From: Pseudomonas aegrilactucae
Lineage (GTDB): Bacteria; Pseudomonadota; Gammaproteobacteria; Pseudomonadales; Pseudomonadaceae
Direction: 5' to 3'
DNA: 64,000 bases
Assembly: GCF_019168305.1 (NCBI RefSeq)
Contig: NZ_JAHTBI010000036.1
Coordinates: forward strand, 1 to 64,000
Position 1 is the first letter of the stretch, and the number at the start of each line of letters is the position of its first letter. A program made the translations under genes and the position numbers. The notes beneath the pieces are model-generated. The model had not been told where the DNA came from. It searched no databases and saw only the letters and a program-made list of their open reading frames with translations. Shown here one piece after another: positions 1 to 8,588 of this stretch.

Positions 1-22
1 GGCTTTGTGGTTTTTGTCGATC

Positions 23-95
23 TGGTCGCAGAGACAGGATTGGAACCTGCGGCCTTCTGGTCTCGCAGGGTTGCCTACAGCTCCTTGACCGTGCG
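23..95 (-). other. degenerate tRNA-like remnant
   Basis: The complementary strand carries a convincing tRNA 3' half. It has a T-arm (GCAGG, loop TTCCAAT, CCTGT), a 7-nt acceptor strand CTCTGCG, a discriminator A and an encoded CCA ending at 23. Six of seven acceptor pairs can form with CGCACGG at 89-95. The D-arm would be only about 13 nt. The only 7-nt anticodon-loop candidate (GAGACCA) lacks the usual T33, so a working tRNA is unlikely. It overlaps the 3' end of the small lipoprotein gene. It is probably a tRNA relic or old attachment-site copy; chance resemblance cannot be excluded. Confidence 0.3.
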
Positions 96-296
96 GATCT
101 GGTCCTTGTTGATCCGGGTGTGCTTGCCGTCGAGCTGTTCGAATTCATAGAAGCCCGAGTCATCATCGTACTTCGGAGTGTCGACCGCCTGGATCTCACG
201 CCCGTCATTCAGCGTGATCACGGTAGGCGAGGCACACCCGGCGAGGGTGCCCAGGCCCAGGGCGAGCAGGAAAGCGGGGAGGGTCCGTTGAATCAT
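75..296 (-). CDS. YgdI/YgdR family small lipoprotein
   Basis: This 73-residue protein starts at an ATG and has a lipoprotein signal peptide: a basic MIQR start, a hydrophobic stretch, and the lipobox LAGC with Cys21 as lipidation site. The mature part has the YgdI/YgdR pattern, a short SH3-like beta fold (TVITLNDGREI, ending in a DQIRTVKEL-type tail). These proteins are envelope lipoproteins of unknown biochemical role and are common in Pseudomonas. An in-frame extension further upstream exists, but the lipobox fixes this start. Its 3' end overlaps the tRNA-like remnant. It is divergent from moaB across about 200 bp. Confidence 0.88.
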   Translation of the reverse strand: MIQRTLPAFLLALGLGTLAGCASPTVITLNDGREIQAVDTPKYDDDSGFYEFEQLDGKHTRINKDQIRTVKEL

Positions 297-497
297 GTTC
301 TTTCTCCGATCAGGGGGAAGTTTGCGGTTAATGTCTGTGAGACGCACCACGTCGCAGCAAGTTCCTTGCAACTTGAGCATAGCGGCAGAACACTGACATT
401 GACCGCAGGCAATACAAGGTGCTGCACGCGGGCGGGGCGGCGAAATCCTGTGATATAACACCGTCCATTCCTTCCCCGTTATGGATTCAAGGCCCCC

Positions 498-1037
498 ATG
501 AAAGCCAAGGCTGATGTACCGTTCGTGCCGCTCAACATTGCCGTGCTGACCGTCAGCGATACCCGCACTCTGGAGACCGACACCTCCGGCCAGGTCTTCG
601 TCGATCGCCTGAGCGAGGCCGGCCATGCGCTGGCCGCCCGCGTGCTGCTCAAGGACGACCTCTACAAGATCCGTGCGCAGGTCGCCACCTGGATCGCCGA
701 CGAGCAGGTGCAGGTGGTGCTGATCACTGGCGGTACCGGCTTCACCGGCCGCGACAGCACACCTGAGGCGGTCGCCTGCCTGCTGGACAAGCAGGTCGAT
801 GGTTTCGGTGAGCTGTTCCGTCATATTTCCCTGGCCGATATCGGCACCTCCACCGTGCAGTCGCGGGCCCTGGCGGGCCTGGCCAACGGCACCCTGGTGT
901 GCTGCCTGCCCGGTTCGACCAACGCGGTGCGCACCGGCTGGGACGGGATTCTTGCCGAGCAACTGGATGCGCGCCATCGTCCCTGCAATTTTGTCGCCCA
1001 CCTCAAGCAGGCCGCGCCGTGTGAAAGCCGTGGCTGA
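498..1037 (+). CDS. moaB: molybdenum cofactor biosynthesis protein MoaB
   Basis: This 179-residue protein of the MoaB/Mog (MoCF_biosynth) family acts in the cytoplasm on molybdopterin in the late, adenylylation-related steps of molybdenum cofactor synthesis. The family signature TGGTG lies at residues 77-81, followed by FTGRDSTPEA. Length is normal for MoaB. The start is the ATG at 498. It overlaps the GTG start of moeA by 17 bases, so the two are translationally coupled, which fits the use of MoaB-type and MoeA proteins in consecutive steps. Confidence 0.95.
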   Translation: MKAKADVPFVPLNIAVLTVSDTRTLETDTSGQVFVDRLSEAGHALAARVLLKDDLYKIRAQVATWIADEQVQVVLITGGTGFTGRDSTPEAVACLLDKQVDGFGELFRHISLADIGTSTVQSRALAGLANGTLVCCLPGSTNAVRTGWDGILAEQLDARHRPCNFVAHLKQAAPCESRG

Positions 1038-2247
1038 GCCCGTCGTGACGCAGCCGCTGCTGCCTGTCGAGCAGGCCCTGGAGCGCCTGCTGGCGCTGGC
1101 CGACGCTGCCCGCATCGGCGAATCCGAAACGCTGCCGCTGGCCGAGGCCGAGGGCCGCGTGCTGGCCACGGCGCTGGTCGCGAGCCTGGACCTGCCACCC
1201 TGGCCCAACAGCGCCATGGACGGTTATGCCTTGCGCCTGTCCGACTGGCAGGGTGAGCCGCTGGTGGTCAGCCAGCGGATCTTTGCCGGGCATGCGCCGG
1301 CACCGCTGCAGCCAGGCACCTGTGCGCGCATCTTCACCGGTGCACCATTGCCGGCCGGGGCTGATTGCGTCGAGATGCAAGAGAACGCACAGGTGCTGGA
1401 AGACCAGCGCGTGCGCTTCACCGCGCCGCTGCGGCTCGACCAGAACGTGCGCCCGCAAGGCCAGGAAACACGCGCCGGCGAAACGGTGCTGGACGCCGGC
1501 ACCCGGCTTGGGCCGATCGAGCTGGGCCTGGCAGCCTCGCTTGGCTGCGGCGTGCTGACGGTGGTGCGCAAGGTGCGTGTTGCGGTGTTGTCGACTGGCG
1601 ACGAACTGGTCGAGCCGGGCCTGGCGCTGGGGCCGGGGCAGATCTACAACAGCAACCGGCGCTTGCTGGTGAGCTGGTTGCAGCGCCTAGGCTGCGAGGT
1701 GCTGGACGCCGGCATTCTGCCGGACGACCTGGCGCTGACCCGTGAACGCCTGGGTCAGCTCAAGGATGTCGACCTGATCCTGTCTACGGGCGGGGTGTCG
1801 GTGGGCGAAGCCGATTACCTGGGTGTCGCCCTGCGCGAGGAAGGTGAGCTGGCGCTGTGGAAGCTGGCGATCAAGCCGGGCAAGCCACTGACCTTCGGGC
1901 ATTTTCGCGGCGTGCCGGTGATCGGCCTGCCGGGTAACCCGGCCTCGACCCTGGTGACCTTCGGCCTGCTGACGCGCCCGTATCTGCTGCGTCGCCAGGG
2001 CGTGCAGGACGTCGCGCCGCTGCAGTTCAGCGTACCCGCCGGGTTCGACTGGCCCAGGCCCGGCAACCGTCGCGAGTACCTGCGCGGGCGCATGGAACAT
2101 GGTCAGGCACTGATCTACAAGAACCAGAGTTCAGGTGTGTTGCGCAGCGCCGCCTGGGCTGACGGCCTGGTCGAGGTGCGTGAAGGCACGGCACCGGGCA
2201 AGGGTGACAGCGTGCAGTTCATTCCGCTCAGCGAGCTACTCGGCTGA
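1021..2247 (+). CDS. moeA: molybdopterin molybdenumtransferase MoeA
   Basis: This MoeA protein of about 408 residues inserts molybdate into adenylylated molybdopterin. Visible family motifs are PPWPNSAMDGYA near residues 59-70, STGDELV near 190, STGGVSVGEADY near 255 and GLPGNPAS near 301-308, with a C-terminal beta domain ending at PLSELLG. I chose the GTG at 1021 because it overlaps moaB and gives a standard N-terminus; longer in-frame readings would run through moaB coding sequence. Its last 12 bp overlap the 3' end of the opposing glycosyltransferase gene, so transcription converges here. Confidence 0.93.
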   Translation: MKAVAEPVVTQPLLPVEQALERLLALADAARIGESETLPLAEAEGRVLATALVASLDLPPWPNSAMDGYALRLSDWQGEPLVVSQRIFAGHAPAPLQPGTCARIFTGAPLPAGADCVEMQENAQVLEDQRVRFTAPLRLDQNVRPQGQETRAGETVLDAGTRLGPIELGLAASLGCGVLTVVRKVRVAVLSTGDELVEPGLALGPGQIYNSNRRLLVSWLQRLGCEVLDAGILPDDLALTRERLGQLKDVDLILSTGGVSVGEADYLGVALREEGELALWKLAIKPGKPLTFGHFRGVPVIGLPGNPASTLVTFGLLTRPYLLRRQGVQDVAPLQFSVPAGFDWPRPGNRREYLRGRMEHGQALIYKNQSSGVLRSAAWADGLVEVREGTAPGKGDSVQFIPLSELLG

Positions 2248-3480
2248 GGGTAGCAGGCCCCGCGCGGCGCGGTTGTCGCCCAGCGGTACCTGTGCCGCCA
2301 GGCGTGCATGCACGCTCTCCAGCTGCGCAGCGGCCAGGCTCCAGTCGTGCTGTTCACGCACGAACTGGCGGGCGGCGTCCGACAGTTGCTGCATGCGCAG
2401 GGGATGGCTCAACAGGCGCGTGATGATCATGGCCAGTTCGTCGGCATCGTTGCCGGCCAGGTAGTGCTCGCCGTTGCGCACGGCCAGCCCGGACACGCCC
2501 TGCGCGGTGGTCACCACCGGCAGGCCGGCGGCCATGGCCTCCAGCAGTTTGATCTTGCAGCCACCGGCGTGGCGCAGCGGTGCAAAGAACAGCGCTGAAT
2601 GGCGCTGCAGTTCGCGCAGGTCGGGCAGGTAGCCGACCCATTCGATGCGCGGGTCGTTCCAGCGCAGCTTCCAGTGGGCCGGCAGCGCATGCCCGACCAC
2701 GGCCAGGCGTACGGCTGGATTGTGTGACCAGACGTGCGGAAGAATGTCCTCCAGTGCCCACTCCAGCGCCTCCAGGTTGGCGCCGTACTCGAAATTGCCG
2801 ACAAACAGCAGGCGCTGGCTGTGGGGGCACGGGGTGATGTGCTGATAGTGTTCGGCGTCTACGCCATTGATCACCACGGTGGCTGTGCGCCCGGTGAGCT
2901 GGCCGATTTGCTCGGCATCGCACGGGCTCACGGCAATCACTTCACTGGCCTGGCGCAGTACCCGCGATTCCCAGCGCCGGTAGCGCCAGCGGTCGAAGCT
3001 GTTGAAGGGGCGCAGCCACAGTGGCAGGCGGTCCTGGCAGGCTGCACCACCCACCGACTCCACATGATGCTCGCTGACCATGAAGGGCAGGCCGCTGGCC
3101 TGCAGGGCTTTTTCGAAGGGCTGGAAGCTGTAGCTGTGCTCGATCTGGATCACGTCCCAGTGCTCGCTCAGCAGGCCCTCGAAGCAGTGGCGCAGCTGCG
3201 GCGCCAGGCCGTTGATGCTGGCCCGCATCGGGTAGCCCACGTACAGCGCGGCCAGCAGGTTGAGCGGGCTGTGCAAGGGCCGTCGCGGCAGCACGATGAG
3301 GCGCTCGACCCACGGCTCCAGCGCCTCTCGGGCGGCGTCGCCGAGAGGGATCTTCGATTGCGTCAGCAGCGTGATCCGATGCCCTCGCTGGGCCAGGCCG
3401 CGCAACAGGTGATAGTGCCGGGTCTTGCTGCCGCTGGTGGTGGGCCAGGGCAGGTAAGGCAGTGTCCAGAGTACGCGCAT
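2236..3480 (-). CDS. glycosyltransferase, GT4-like family
   Basis: This 414-residue protein has a two-domain GT-B layout. The N-terminal half starts with a Rossmann strand (MRVLWTLPYLPWP, then SGSKTRHYHLLRGLA, a typical acceptor-side loop). The C-terminal half carries the GT4 nucleotide-sugar motif GGCKIKLLEAMAAGLPVV near residues 305-322. Such enzymes transfer a sugar from a nucleotide donor during polysaccharide or glycolipid assembly. The upstream neighbour makes GDP-mannose, so mannose or a derived sugar is a reasonable donor guess. The ATG at 3480 gives the MRVLWTL start; a 10-residue upstream extension has no support. No membrane anchor is obvious. Confidence 0.85.
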   Translation of the reverse strand: MRVLWTLPYLPWPTTSGSKTRHYHLLRGLAQRGHRITLLTQSKIPLGDAAREALEPWVERLIVLPRRPLHSPLNLLAALYVGYPMRASINGLAPQLRHCFEGLLSEHWDVIQIEHSYSFQPFEKALQASGLPFMVSEHHVESVGGAACQDRLPLWLRPFNSFDRWRYRRWESRVLRQASEVIAVSPCDAEQIGQLTGRTATVVINGVDAEHYQHITPCPHSQRLLFVGNFEYGANLEALEWALEDILPHVWSHNPAVRLAVVGHALPAHWKLRWNDPRIEWVGYLPDLRELQRHSALFFAPLRHAGGCKIKLLEAMAAGLPVVTTAQGVSGLAVRNGEHYLAGNDADELAMIITRLLSHPLRMQQLSDAARQFVREQHDWSLAAAQLESVHARLAAQVPLGDNRAARGLLPSAE

Positions 3481-3525
3481 GACCCTATTCCTCTCTTGCC
3501 GCTGGGGCATCGACAGGCTGAGACG

Positions 3526-3573
3526 AAAAACGCGCCCTGACAGGCCTCAGCTGATCGCTGGGGCCGGGGCGCG
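3526..3573 (-). terminator. intrinsic terminator overlapping the end of the GDP-mannose gene
   Basis: Read leftward, CGCGCCC (3573-3567) pairs with GGGCGCG (3537-3531). An inner 8-bp stem (GGCCCCAG with CTGAGGCC, one G-T pair) has loop CGATCAG. Five T follow at 3530-3526. The outer 5' arm lies inside the last codons of the mannose-1-phosphate guanylyltransferase gene. The hairpin separates that gene from the glycosyltransferase start about 46 bp further on. Confidence 0.7.
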
Positions 3574-5001
3574 TCCATAGTTATCAGTAAAGCGCACGAT
3601 ATCGTCCTCGCCCAGGTATTCGCCGCTTTGCACTTCGATCATCACCAGGTCGATCACCCCCGGGTTGCTCAGGCGGTGCTCGCGACCGGGCTTGATGAAG
3701 GTCGACTCGTTGGTATGCAGCAGGAATTCTTCATCGCCGTTGGTCACGCAGGCCGTTCCGCTGACCACGATCCAGTGCTCGCTGCGGTGATGGTGCATCT
3801 GCAGTGACAAGCTCGCGTGGGGTCGCACCTCGATGCGCTTGATCTTGAAGCGCGGGCCTTCCTCCAGCACGGTGTAGGTGCCCCAGGGGCGTGTCACGCT
3901 GTGGTGCAGGCGATACGCGCGGTGGCCCTGGCGTTTGAGCTGCTGGGCGATCAGCTTGACCTCCTGGCTGCGGCTGGCGTCGGCGATCAGCAGGGCGTCG
4001 GGGGTGTCGATGACGATCAGGTTGTCCAGGCCGATGCCGCCGACAAGGCGCCGTGGCGAGTCGATGTAGCAGTTGCTGACGTCGAGCAGTACGGTTTCGC
4101 CGGTGCACTGGTTGCTCTGGGCATCGCCCGGTACCAGGCTGCGCACCGCGCGCCAGCAGCCGATGTCGCTCCAGCCCAGCTGGCTGGGCAGTACCGCGAC
4201 CTGGCGGGAGGGCTCCATCACGGCGTAGTCGATGGAAATGTCGCGCACCGCTTCGAAGGTGTGCGGGTCCAGTTCGAGCTGCAGGCTGCCGCCGCCGCGT
4301 TTGCTCGGGCTGTGCTGCAGGCAGTGGTTGACCGCCTCCATCACGTCCGGGGCGTGGGCGTGCAGTTCACGCAGGATGGCATCGACGCGCAGGCAGAACA
4401 TGCCCGCATTCCACAGGTGCCGGCCGCCGTCGACATAGCGCTGGGCCGTGTCGGCGTCCGGTTTCTCGACGAAGCGTGCAACCCGAAAGCCGTGCTCGTT
4501 CAGGGGTGTACCTTTCTCGATGTAGCCGAAGCCGGTTTCCGGTTGGGTCGGCAGCAGGCCGAAGGTGGTCAGCCAGCCCTGTTCGGCCAGCACCCGGGCG
4601 CGCGCCACGGCCTGCTCGAATGCCGCAAGGTCGGTGATCAGGTGGTCGGCCGGCAGCACCAGCAGGTGCGCATTTTCGCCGTATTCACGGGCACAGTGCA
4701 GTGCGGCGGCAGCGATCGCCGGCGCAGTGTTGCGGCCGAATGGCTCCAGAATGAAGTCCAGTGGCATGCCGGTGTGGTTCAGCGGGCGGTACTCGTCCTG
4801 GGTGCGGAAGAACACCTCCCGGTTGGTGACGGTAATGACGCGGGCGACATCCTTGAGTGCGCAGGCCCTGGCAAAGGTCTTTTGCAGCAGGCTCATGCCG
4901 TCGGGCATGCGCATGAAGGGCTTGGGCATGGCTTCGCGCGATACGGGCCACAATCGAGTGCCGGCACCGCCGGCAATGATGCAGGGGATCAGTGTGCTCA
5001 T
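3547..5001 (-). CDS. bifunctional mannose-1-phosphate guanylyltransferase / mannose-6-phosphate isomerase
   Basis: This 484-residue protein is the AlgA/WbpW/PslB type. The N-terminal nucleotidyltransferase has GGAGTRLWP at residues 11-19, with the following PKPF, and FVEKPD near 177. It makes GDP-mannose from GTP and mannose-1-phosphate. The C-terminal cupin, with metal-binding histidines in MHHHRSEHW near residue 400, is the type II phosphomannose isomerase. Full length matches the family. The product would feed exopolysaccharide or O-antigen synthesis; the adjacent glycosyltransferase supports this. Which of the several Pseudomonas paralogues it is cannot be told from sequence alone, so no symbol is given. 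Confidence 0.93.
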   Translation of the reverse strand: MSTLIPCIIAGGAGTRLWPVSREAMPKPFMRMPDGMSLLQKTFARACALKDVARVITVTNREVFFRTQDEYRPLNHTGMPLDFILEPFGRNTAPAIAAAALHCAREYGENAHLLVLPADHLITDLAAFEQAVARARVLAEQGWLTTFGLLPTQPETGFGYIEKGTPLNEHGFRVARFVEKPDADTAQRYVDGGRHLWNAGMFCLRVDAILRELHAHAPDVMEAVNHCLQHSPSKRGGGSLQLELDPHTFEAVRDISIDYAVMEPSRQVAVLPSQLGWSDIGCWRAVRSLVPGDAQSNQCTGETVLLDVSNCYIDSPRRLVGGIGLDNLIVIDTPDALLIADASRSQEVKLIAQQLKRQGHRAYRLHHSVTRPWGTYTVLEEGPRFKIKRIEVRPHASLSLQMHHHRSEHWIVVSGTACVTNGDEEFLLHTNESTFIKPGREHRLSNPGVIDLVMIEVQSGEYLGEDDIVRFTDNYGRAPAPAIS

Positions 5002-5253
5002 GTCACACGGCCTCGTGTGTAGGGTATTGCTCTCGGATGGTCAATAAAATGACTTTCTCTTATGAGATTTTTGTAATGGCCAATTACTTGTCGAATGATG
5101 CGCGTCGCTTCAAGGTCTTTCAATGTTATTTCCATGAATGGGTGGTTTTCCCGTACCCGGCATGCAGCATAACCGTGTTGTCATCGGTCGATATGGACGT
5201 GCGCCATCGGGCGCGGGCTGCCGCAGGCAGTGGGCGATAGGAGGGGAGGTGGT

Positions 5254-6153
5254 ATGAGCGAGCGCAAGGCGTTGTTGATTCTGCATGGCAAGCAAGCCAT
5301 GAACGAGGCGGTGCGTGAGGCCGTGAAGGGCCTGCGTGAGCGCGGCTGGCAGCTCGACGTGCGCCTCACCTGGGAGGGCGGTGATGCCCGGCGCCTGGTG
5401 CACGAAGCGCTGGCGGCCGGCTATGTGCACCTGGTGGCCGGCGGCGGCGACGGTACGTTGCGCGATGTGGCCGAGGCCATGGCGCAGGCTGCTACCCAGG
5501 CGAGCCTGGCGCTGATGCCGCTGGGCACCGCCAACGATTTTGCCAAGGCCGCGGGTGTGCCGCTGGAGCCCGACCAGGCGCTGGCATTGCTGGAGGTGCC
5601 GGCGCGGGCGATCGATTTGGGCGAGGTCGGCGAACAGATCTTCCTCAACATGGCCACAGGCGGGTTTGGCAGCCAGGTCACCGCCAACACCTCCGAAGAC
5701 CTGAAGAAGGTGCTGGGGGCTGCGGCTTACCTGTTTACCGGGTTGTCGCGCTTCAGCGAGCTGCGCGCTGCCTCGGTCGAGTTGCAAGGGCCGGACTTTC
5801 ACTGGCAGGGCGAGCTGCTGGCTCTGGGGATAGGCAACGGTCGACAGGCCGGTGGTGGGCATCTGCTGTGCCCGCAGGCACAGGTGGATGACGGCTTGCT
5901 CGACATCAGCATCCTGCCGGCCCCGCAGGAAGTGGTCGGTACCCTGCGTGATCTGCTCAGCGACGGGCTGGGGCTGGACAACCTGTTCGTGCGGGCGCGC
6001 CTGCCGTGGGTCGAGATCAAGAGCGCCGAAGGCCTGGACATCAACCTCGATGGCGAGCCGCTGCAGGGCGACGACCTGCGCTTCAAGGCGCTGCCGGGTG
6101 CGCTGTGGGTGCATTTGCCACCTGGTTCGGCCTTGCTCAGTCGTCCAGACTGA
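5254..6153 (+). CDS. yegS: lipid kinase YegS
   Basis: This 299-residue diacylglycerol-kinase-like protein phosphorylates lipid substrates (phosphatidylglycerol in the E. coli protein) using ATP. The kinase motif GGGDGTLRDV is at residues 63-72, and the LGTANDFA motif follows near residue 90. The start at 5254 is preceded by a strong ribosome site (AGGAGGGGAGG), which rules out the in-frame codon 24 bp upstream. The 3' end overlaps the convergent LuxR-type regulator gene by 17 bp. Confidence 0.93.
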   Translation: MSERKALLILHGKQAMNEAVREAVKGLRERGWQLDVRLTWEGGDARRLVHEALAAGYVHLVAGGGDGTLRDVAEAMAQAATQASLALMPLGTANDFAKAAGVPLEPDQALALLEVPARAIDLGEVGEQIFLNMATGGFGSQVTANTSEDLKKVLGAAAYLFTGLSRFSELRAASVELQGPDFHWQGELLALGIGNGRQAGGGHLLCPQAQVDDGLLDISILPAPQEVVGTLRDLLSDGLGLDNLFVRARLPWVEIKSAEGLDINLDGEPLQGDDLRFKALPGALWVHLPPGSALLSRPD

Positions 6154-6793
6154 TGATCTGCTCGCGCACGGCAAACAGCACCAGGCCGGCCACGTCGTAG
6201 ATCTGCAGGCGTTTCATGATCTGTGAGCGGTGGGTTTCGACCGTCTTGATGCTCAGGCCCAGGCCGTGGGCGATTTCGCGGGTGGACTTGCCGCGTACGA
6301 TCAGGCGCAGGATTTCCAGCTGGCGCGCGGTGAGGTTGTGGTTCTCGGCGGCATCAGGCTTGTTGCCGGCGCGCAGCAGTGCCTGGTTGATCACGGTATG
6401 CGCGATGGCCGGGCTGAGGTAGCGCTCATCGCTGCGCAAGGCTGCCAGTGCCTGTTCCAGCTCGGCGGCGGTGGTGTCCTTGAGCAGATAGCCATGCGCA
6501 CCCATTTCCAGGGCCCGCATGATCAGTTCGGGGTCGGTGTGCATCGACAGGATCAGCACCTTGCTGCGACAGGCCGCAGCCTGCAGTCGGCCCAGAGCCT
6601 CCAGGCCACCGGTCGAACGCATGGAGATGTCCAGCAGCACGATGTCGGGATCCAGTTGCAGCACCAGTTCCAGCAGCTGGCTGCCGTCGTTGGCCTCGCC
6701 GATCACGGCGTAGCCGGGAATATCGGCCACCAGGGCACGCACGCCGGCACGGATCAGGGAGTGGTCATCCACCAGCAACAGATTACAGGTCAT
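6137..6793 (-). CDS. NarL/FixJ-type (LuxR HTH) response regulator
   Basis: This 218-residue regulator has an N-terminal receiver with acidic pocket DD at 9-10, phospho-acceptor Asp55 in VLLDISM and Lys105 in LLKDTT. A LuxR-type helix-turn-helix lies at about 151-194 (LTARQLEILRLI ... KTVETH). It binds DNA when phosphorylated. The start ATG at 6793 lies inside the last 11 bp of the kinase gene, so the two are translationally coupled and surely cognate. The regulated genes cannot be read from this window. Confidence 0.92.
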   Translation of the reverse strand: MTCNLLLVDDHSLIRAGVRALVADIPGYAVIGEANDGSQLLELVLQLDPDIVLLDISMRSTGGLEALGRLQAAACRSKVLILSMHTDPELIMRALEMGAHGYLLKDTTAAELEQALAALRSDERYLSPAIAHTVINQALLRAGNKPDAAENHNLTARQLEILRLIVRGKSTREIAHGLGLSIKTVETHRSQIMKRLQIYDVAGLVLFAVREQIISLDD

Positions 6794-7679
6794 GGGGTTT
6801 ACTTGTAGTGGCGCGCTCAAGGGTGCGCGGTGCCCAGGGGAACAGCACATCGATTTGGGTGCCCTGGCCGGGCTGGCTGGTGACCGTCAAGCGGCCATTG
6901 AGCAGGCTGACCCGCTCGCTCATGCCGGCCATGCCCCGTTGGCCTTCGTCGCCGGGGGCCGCTGCCGGGGTGAAGCCTTGCCCATCGTCGTTGATTGAAA
7001 GGGCCAACCCTTCAGGGGTGCGCTGGATGCACACCTTGAGGTTATGGGCGCGGGCATGGCGCAACATGTTGGTGATCGCTTCCTGGGTGATGCGAAAGGC
7101 CGCAATGGCCATGTCTTCGGGTATGCCGCCCAGGCGCTGCTTGCACTCCAGGCTCCAGTGCACCTCGGTGTTCTCCAGCGTGCGCAACAGATGTGCACGC
7201 AGGCTGGCTTCAAGGCCCAGGCTGGCGAGCTGACGCGGGTTGAGAATTGCCGACACGTCGCGCACGTTGGCCAGGGTGTCGTCCAGGGTGTTGCGCAGGG
7301 TGGTGCAGTGTTCTTGCAGGTCATCCGGCAGGCGCCGTTGCAGCCAGTCGGCCTGCAGCTTGGCGGCGGTCAGTAGTTGACCGATATCGTCATGCAGTTC
7401 GCGGCTCAGGCGCTGGCGTTCGCTTTCCTGAACTTCGAGCAGGCGGTGCGCCAGTTCTTGCGGGCGCATGGCAATCGAGCGGGCGGCCTGGCGCAGTTGC
7501 CAGCCGATGCCCAGAAGTGCGGCCAGTTGCAGGGCCAGCAGGCTGCCCGGCATCGGCGCTGCGCGCAGATACAGGTACAGGTTCGCTGCAGCCGACACCA
7601 GGCACAGCAGTGCGCTCAGCCAATGCAGCAGAGTCGCCCCGGGTGGGCAGCGCTTGAGTGTCTTGAGGCTTGAGAGCAT
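6783..7679 (-). CDS. NarX-type sensor histidine kinase
   Basis: This membrane kinase of about 298 residues has two predicted transmembrane segments near residues 18-38 and 46-62 with almost no periplasmic sensor between them. A HisKA_3 dimerisation domain follows with phospho-acceptor His96 in SRELHDDIGQ, and then an HATPase domain (EAITNMLRHA, NDDGQGF, GMAGMSERV). The tiny extracytoplasmic loop suggests that the membrane or a partner is sensed. The ATG at 7679 is preferred; an in-frame TTG five codons upstream also lacks a clear ribosome site. It sits upstream of, and overlaps, its response regulator. Confidence 0.9.
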   Translation of the reverse strand: MLSSLKTLKRCPPGATLLHWLSALLCLVSAAANLYLYLRAAPMPGSLLALQLAALLGIGWQLRQAARSIAMRPQELAHRLLEVQESERQRLSRELHDDIGQLLTAAKLQADWLQRRLPDDLQEHCTTLRNTLDDTLANVRDVSAILNPRQLASLGLEASLRAHLLRTLENTEVHWSLECKQRLGGIPEDMAIAAFRITQEAITNMLRHARAHNLKVCIQRTPEGLALSINDDGQGFTPAAAPGDEGQRGMAGMSERVSLLNGRLTVTSQPGQGTQIDVLFPWAPRTLERATTSKPHDL

Positions 7680-8132
7680 AGGGAATGAAGCCAATGAAGT
7701 ATCGCTGTTGAAAGCCGGTCAAAGGTCGAACTAGAGACGTTTTCAGTAACGCCTTCAATAACTTTTTACAGTCGCGCCAGGCACCGGGAACACACACTTG
7801 CGCGTGTGCCGAAAGCGCCGAACTTCAGCACTGGAAACTATCGGTGAGCAGCTCGTGTCGGGCATAGTATCACTTCATTTGAAAATGGTCGCGGGGCATG
7901 CAATAGGTGCTGACGATCAGATTTTACGGGGTGGTACGCCCGTTCCGGATGGCGCGAATTCTAGCACTTTGCCATCATTTGTGGCGATGGCAAACTCTGG
8001 GCACAAGGCCTTATGTACTTTTCTCTGCGCCCTGCTGACAGAACTATCCGAGCATTCTGTAAGTTAATTCTTAGTGTTGAGAGGCGTCGTGCGAAATAAT
8101 CTGCTGCGAACGTTCTTTCTCAAACGCTTAGT
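7680..8132. other. intergenic region with a 9-bp inverted repeat
   Basis: About 450 bp between the kinase start and the end of the Hpt-like gene has no open frame I would call. The one clear structure is a perfect inverted repeat, TTTGCCATC (7968-7976) and GATGGCAAA (7986-7994), with a 9-nt spacer. It has no T-run and could be an operator or the stem of a small RNA. The region must hold the promoter of the two-component genes. Confidence 0.5.
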
Positions 8133-8588
8133 TCAACAAGTTCGTGCGCCGAGTGCGGGGGGAGCGGTGGGGGAAGTGTCGGGAGTGGGCAGTTGCTTGA
8201 AGGTGGTTTCCAGCTCGTTCAACAGGCTCAACTGTTCGTGGTTGTCCAGAAACAGTTGCCCGGTGTGCGGATCGATCAGCTCCAGTTGCCAGGCCAGCAG
8301 GCTCATGCACGCCTGAAGCGTCGGCACGGCATGGTGCAAACGATTGCGTGACTGTTCTGGTTCAAGCCGGTCGCGCAATTGCAGGCAGAACTCGGCGATC
8401 TGTGGCTGCGCGTGCCGCTGTGCGCGTTTGGCCAGCCTGCTCAGGGTGGTCACCAGGCAATCGCCGGCATCGGCATCCTGGCCGATCAAGTCCAGGTGCG
8501 ACAGGCATTCCTCGGCGCGGGTGAGCAATACGTGGGCATCGACCAGGAAGTCGGGTAGGGCGCTGATGTCCACCGTAGTGTCGGGCAT
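8133..8588 (-). CDS. CheA Hpt-like protein lacking the phospho-histidine
   Basis: This 151-residue all-helical protein has no recognised catalytic motif. The N-terminal half (LPDFLVDAHVLLTRAEECLSHL and on) follows the helix pattern of a CheA-type Hpt domain. Where such domains carry the AHSLKG phospho-histidine motif, this protein reads TLSRLAKRAQRHA, so there is no obvious acceptor histidine in register. The tail is Pro/Ala rich. It is divergent from cheV, with about 400 bp between starts, which suggests a chemotaxis link. The Hpt resemblance is my reading of the pattern, not a search result. It could simply be an unrelated helical protein. Confidence 0.75.
   Translation of the reverse strand: MPDTTVDISALPDFLVDAHVLLTRAEECLSHLDLIGQDADAGDCLVTTLSRLAKRAQRHAQPQIAEFCLQLRDRLEPEQSRNRLHHAVPTLQACMSLLAWQLELIDPHTGQLFLDNHEQLSLLNELETTFKQLPTPDTSPTAPPALGARTC

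Noticed and set aside
7968..7994. Small RNA gene around the 9-bp inverted repeat
   Set aside because: No T-run follows the stem and no promoter is visible at a fitting distance; kept only as a note on the gap.
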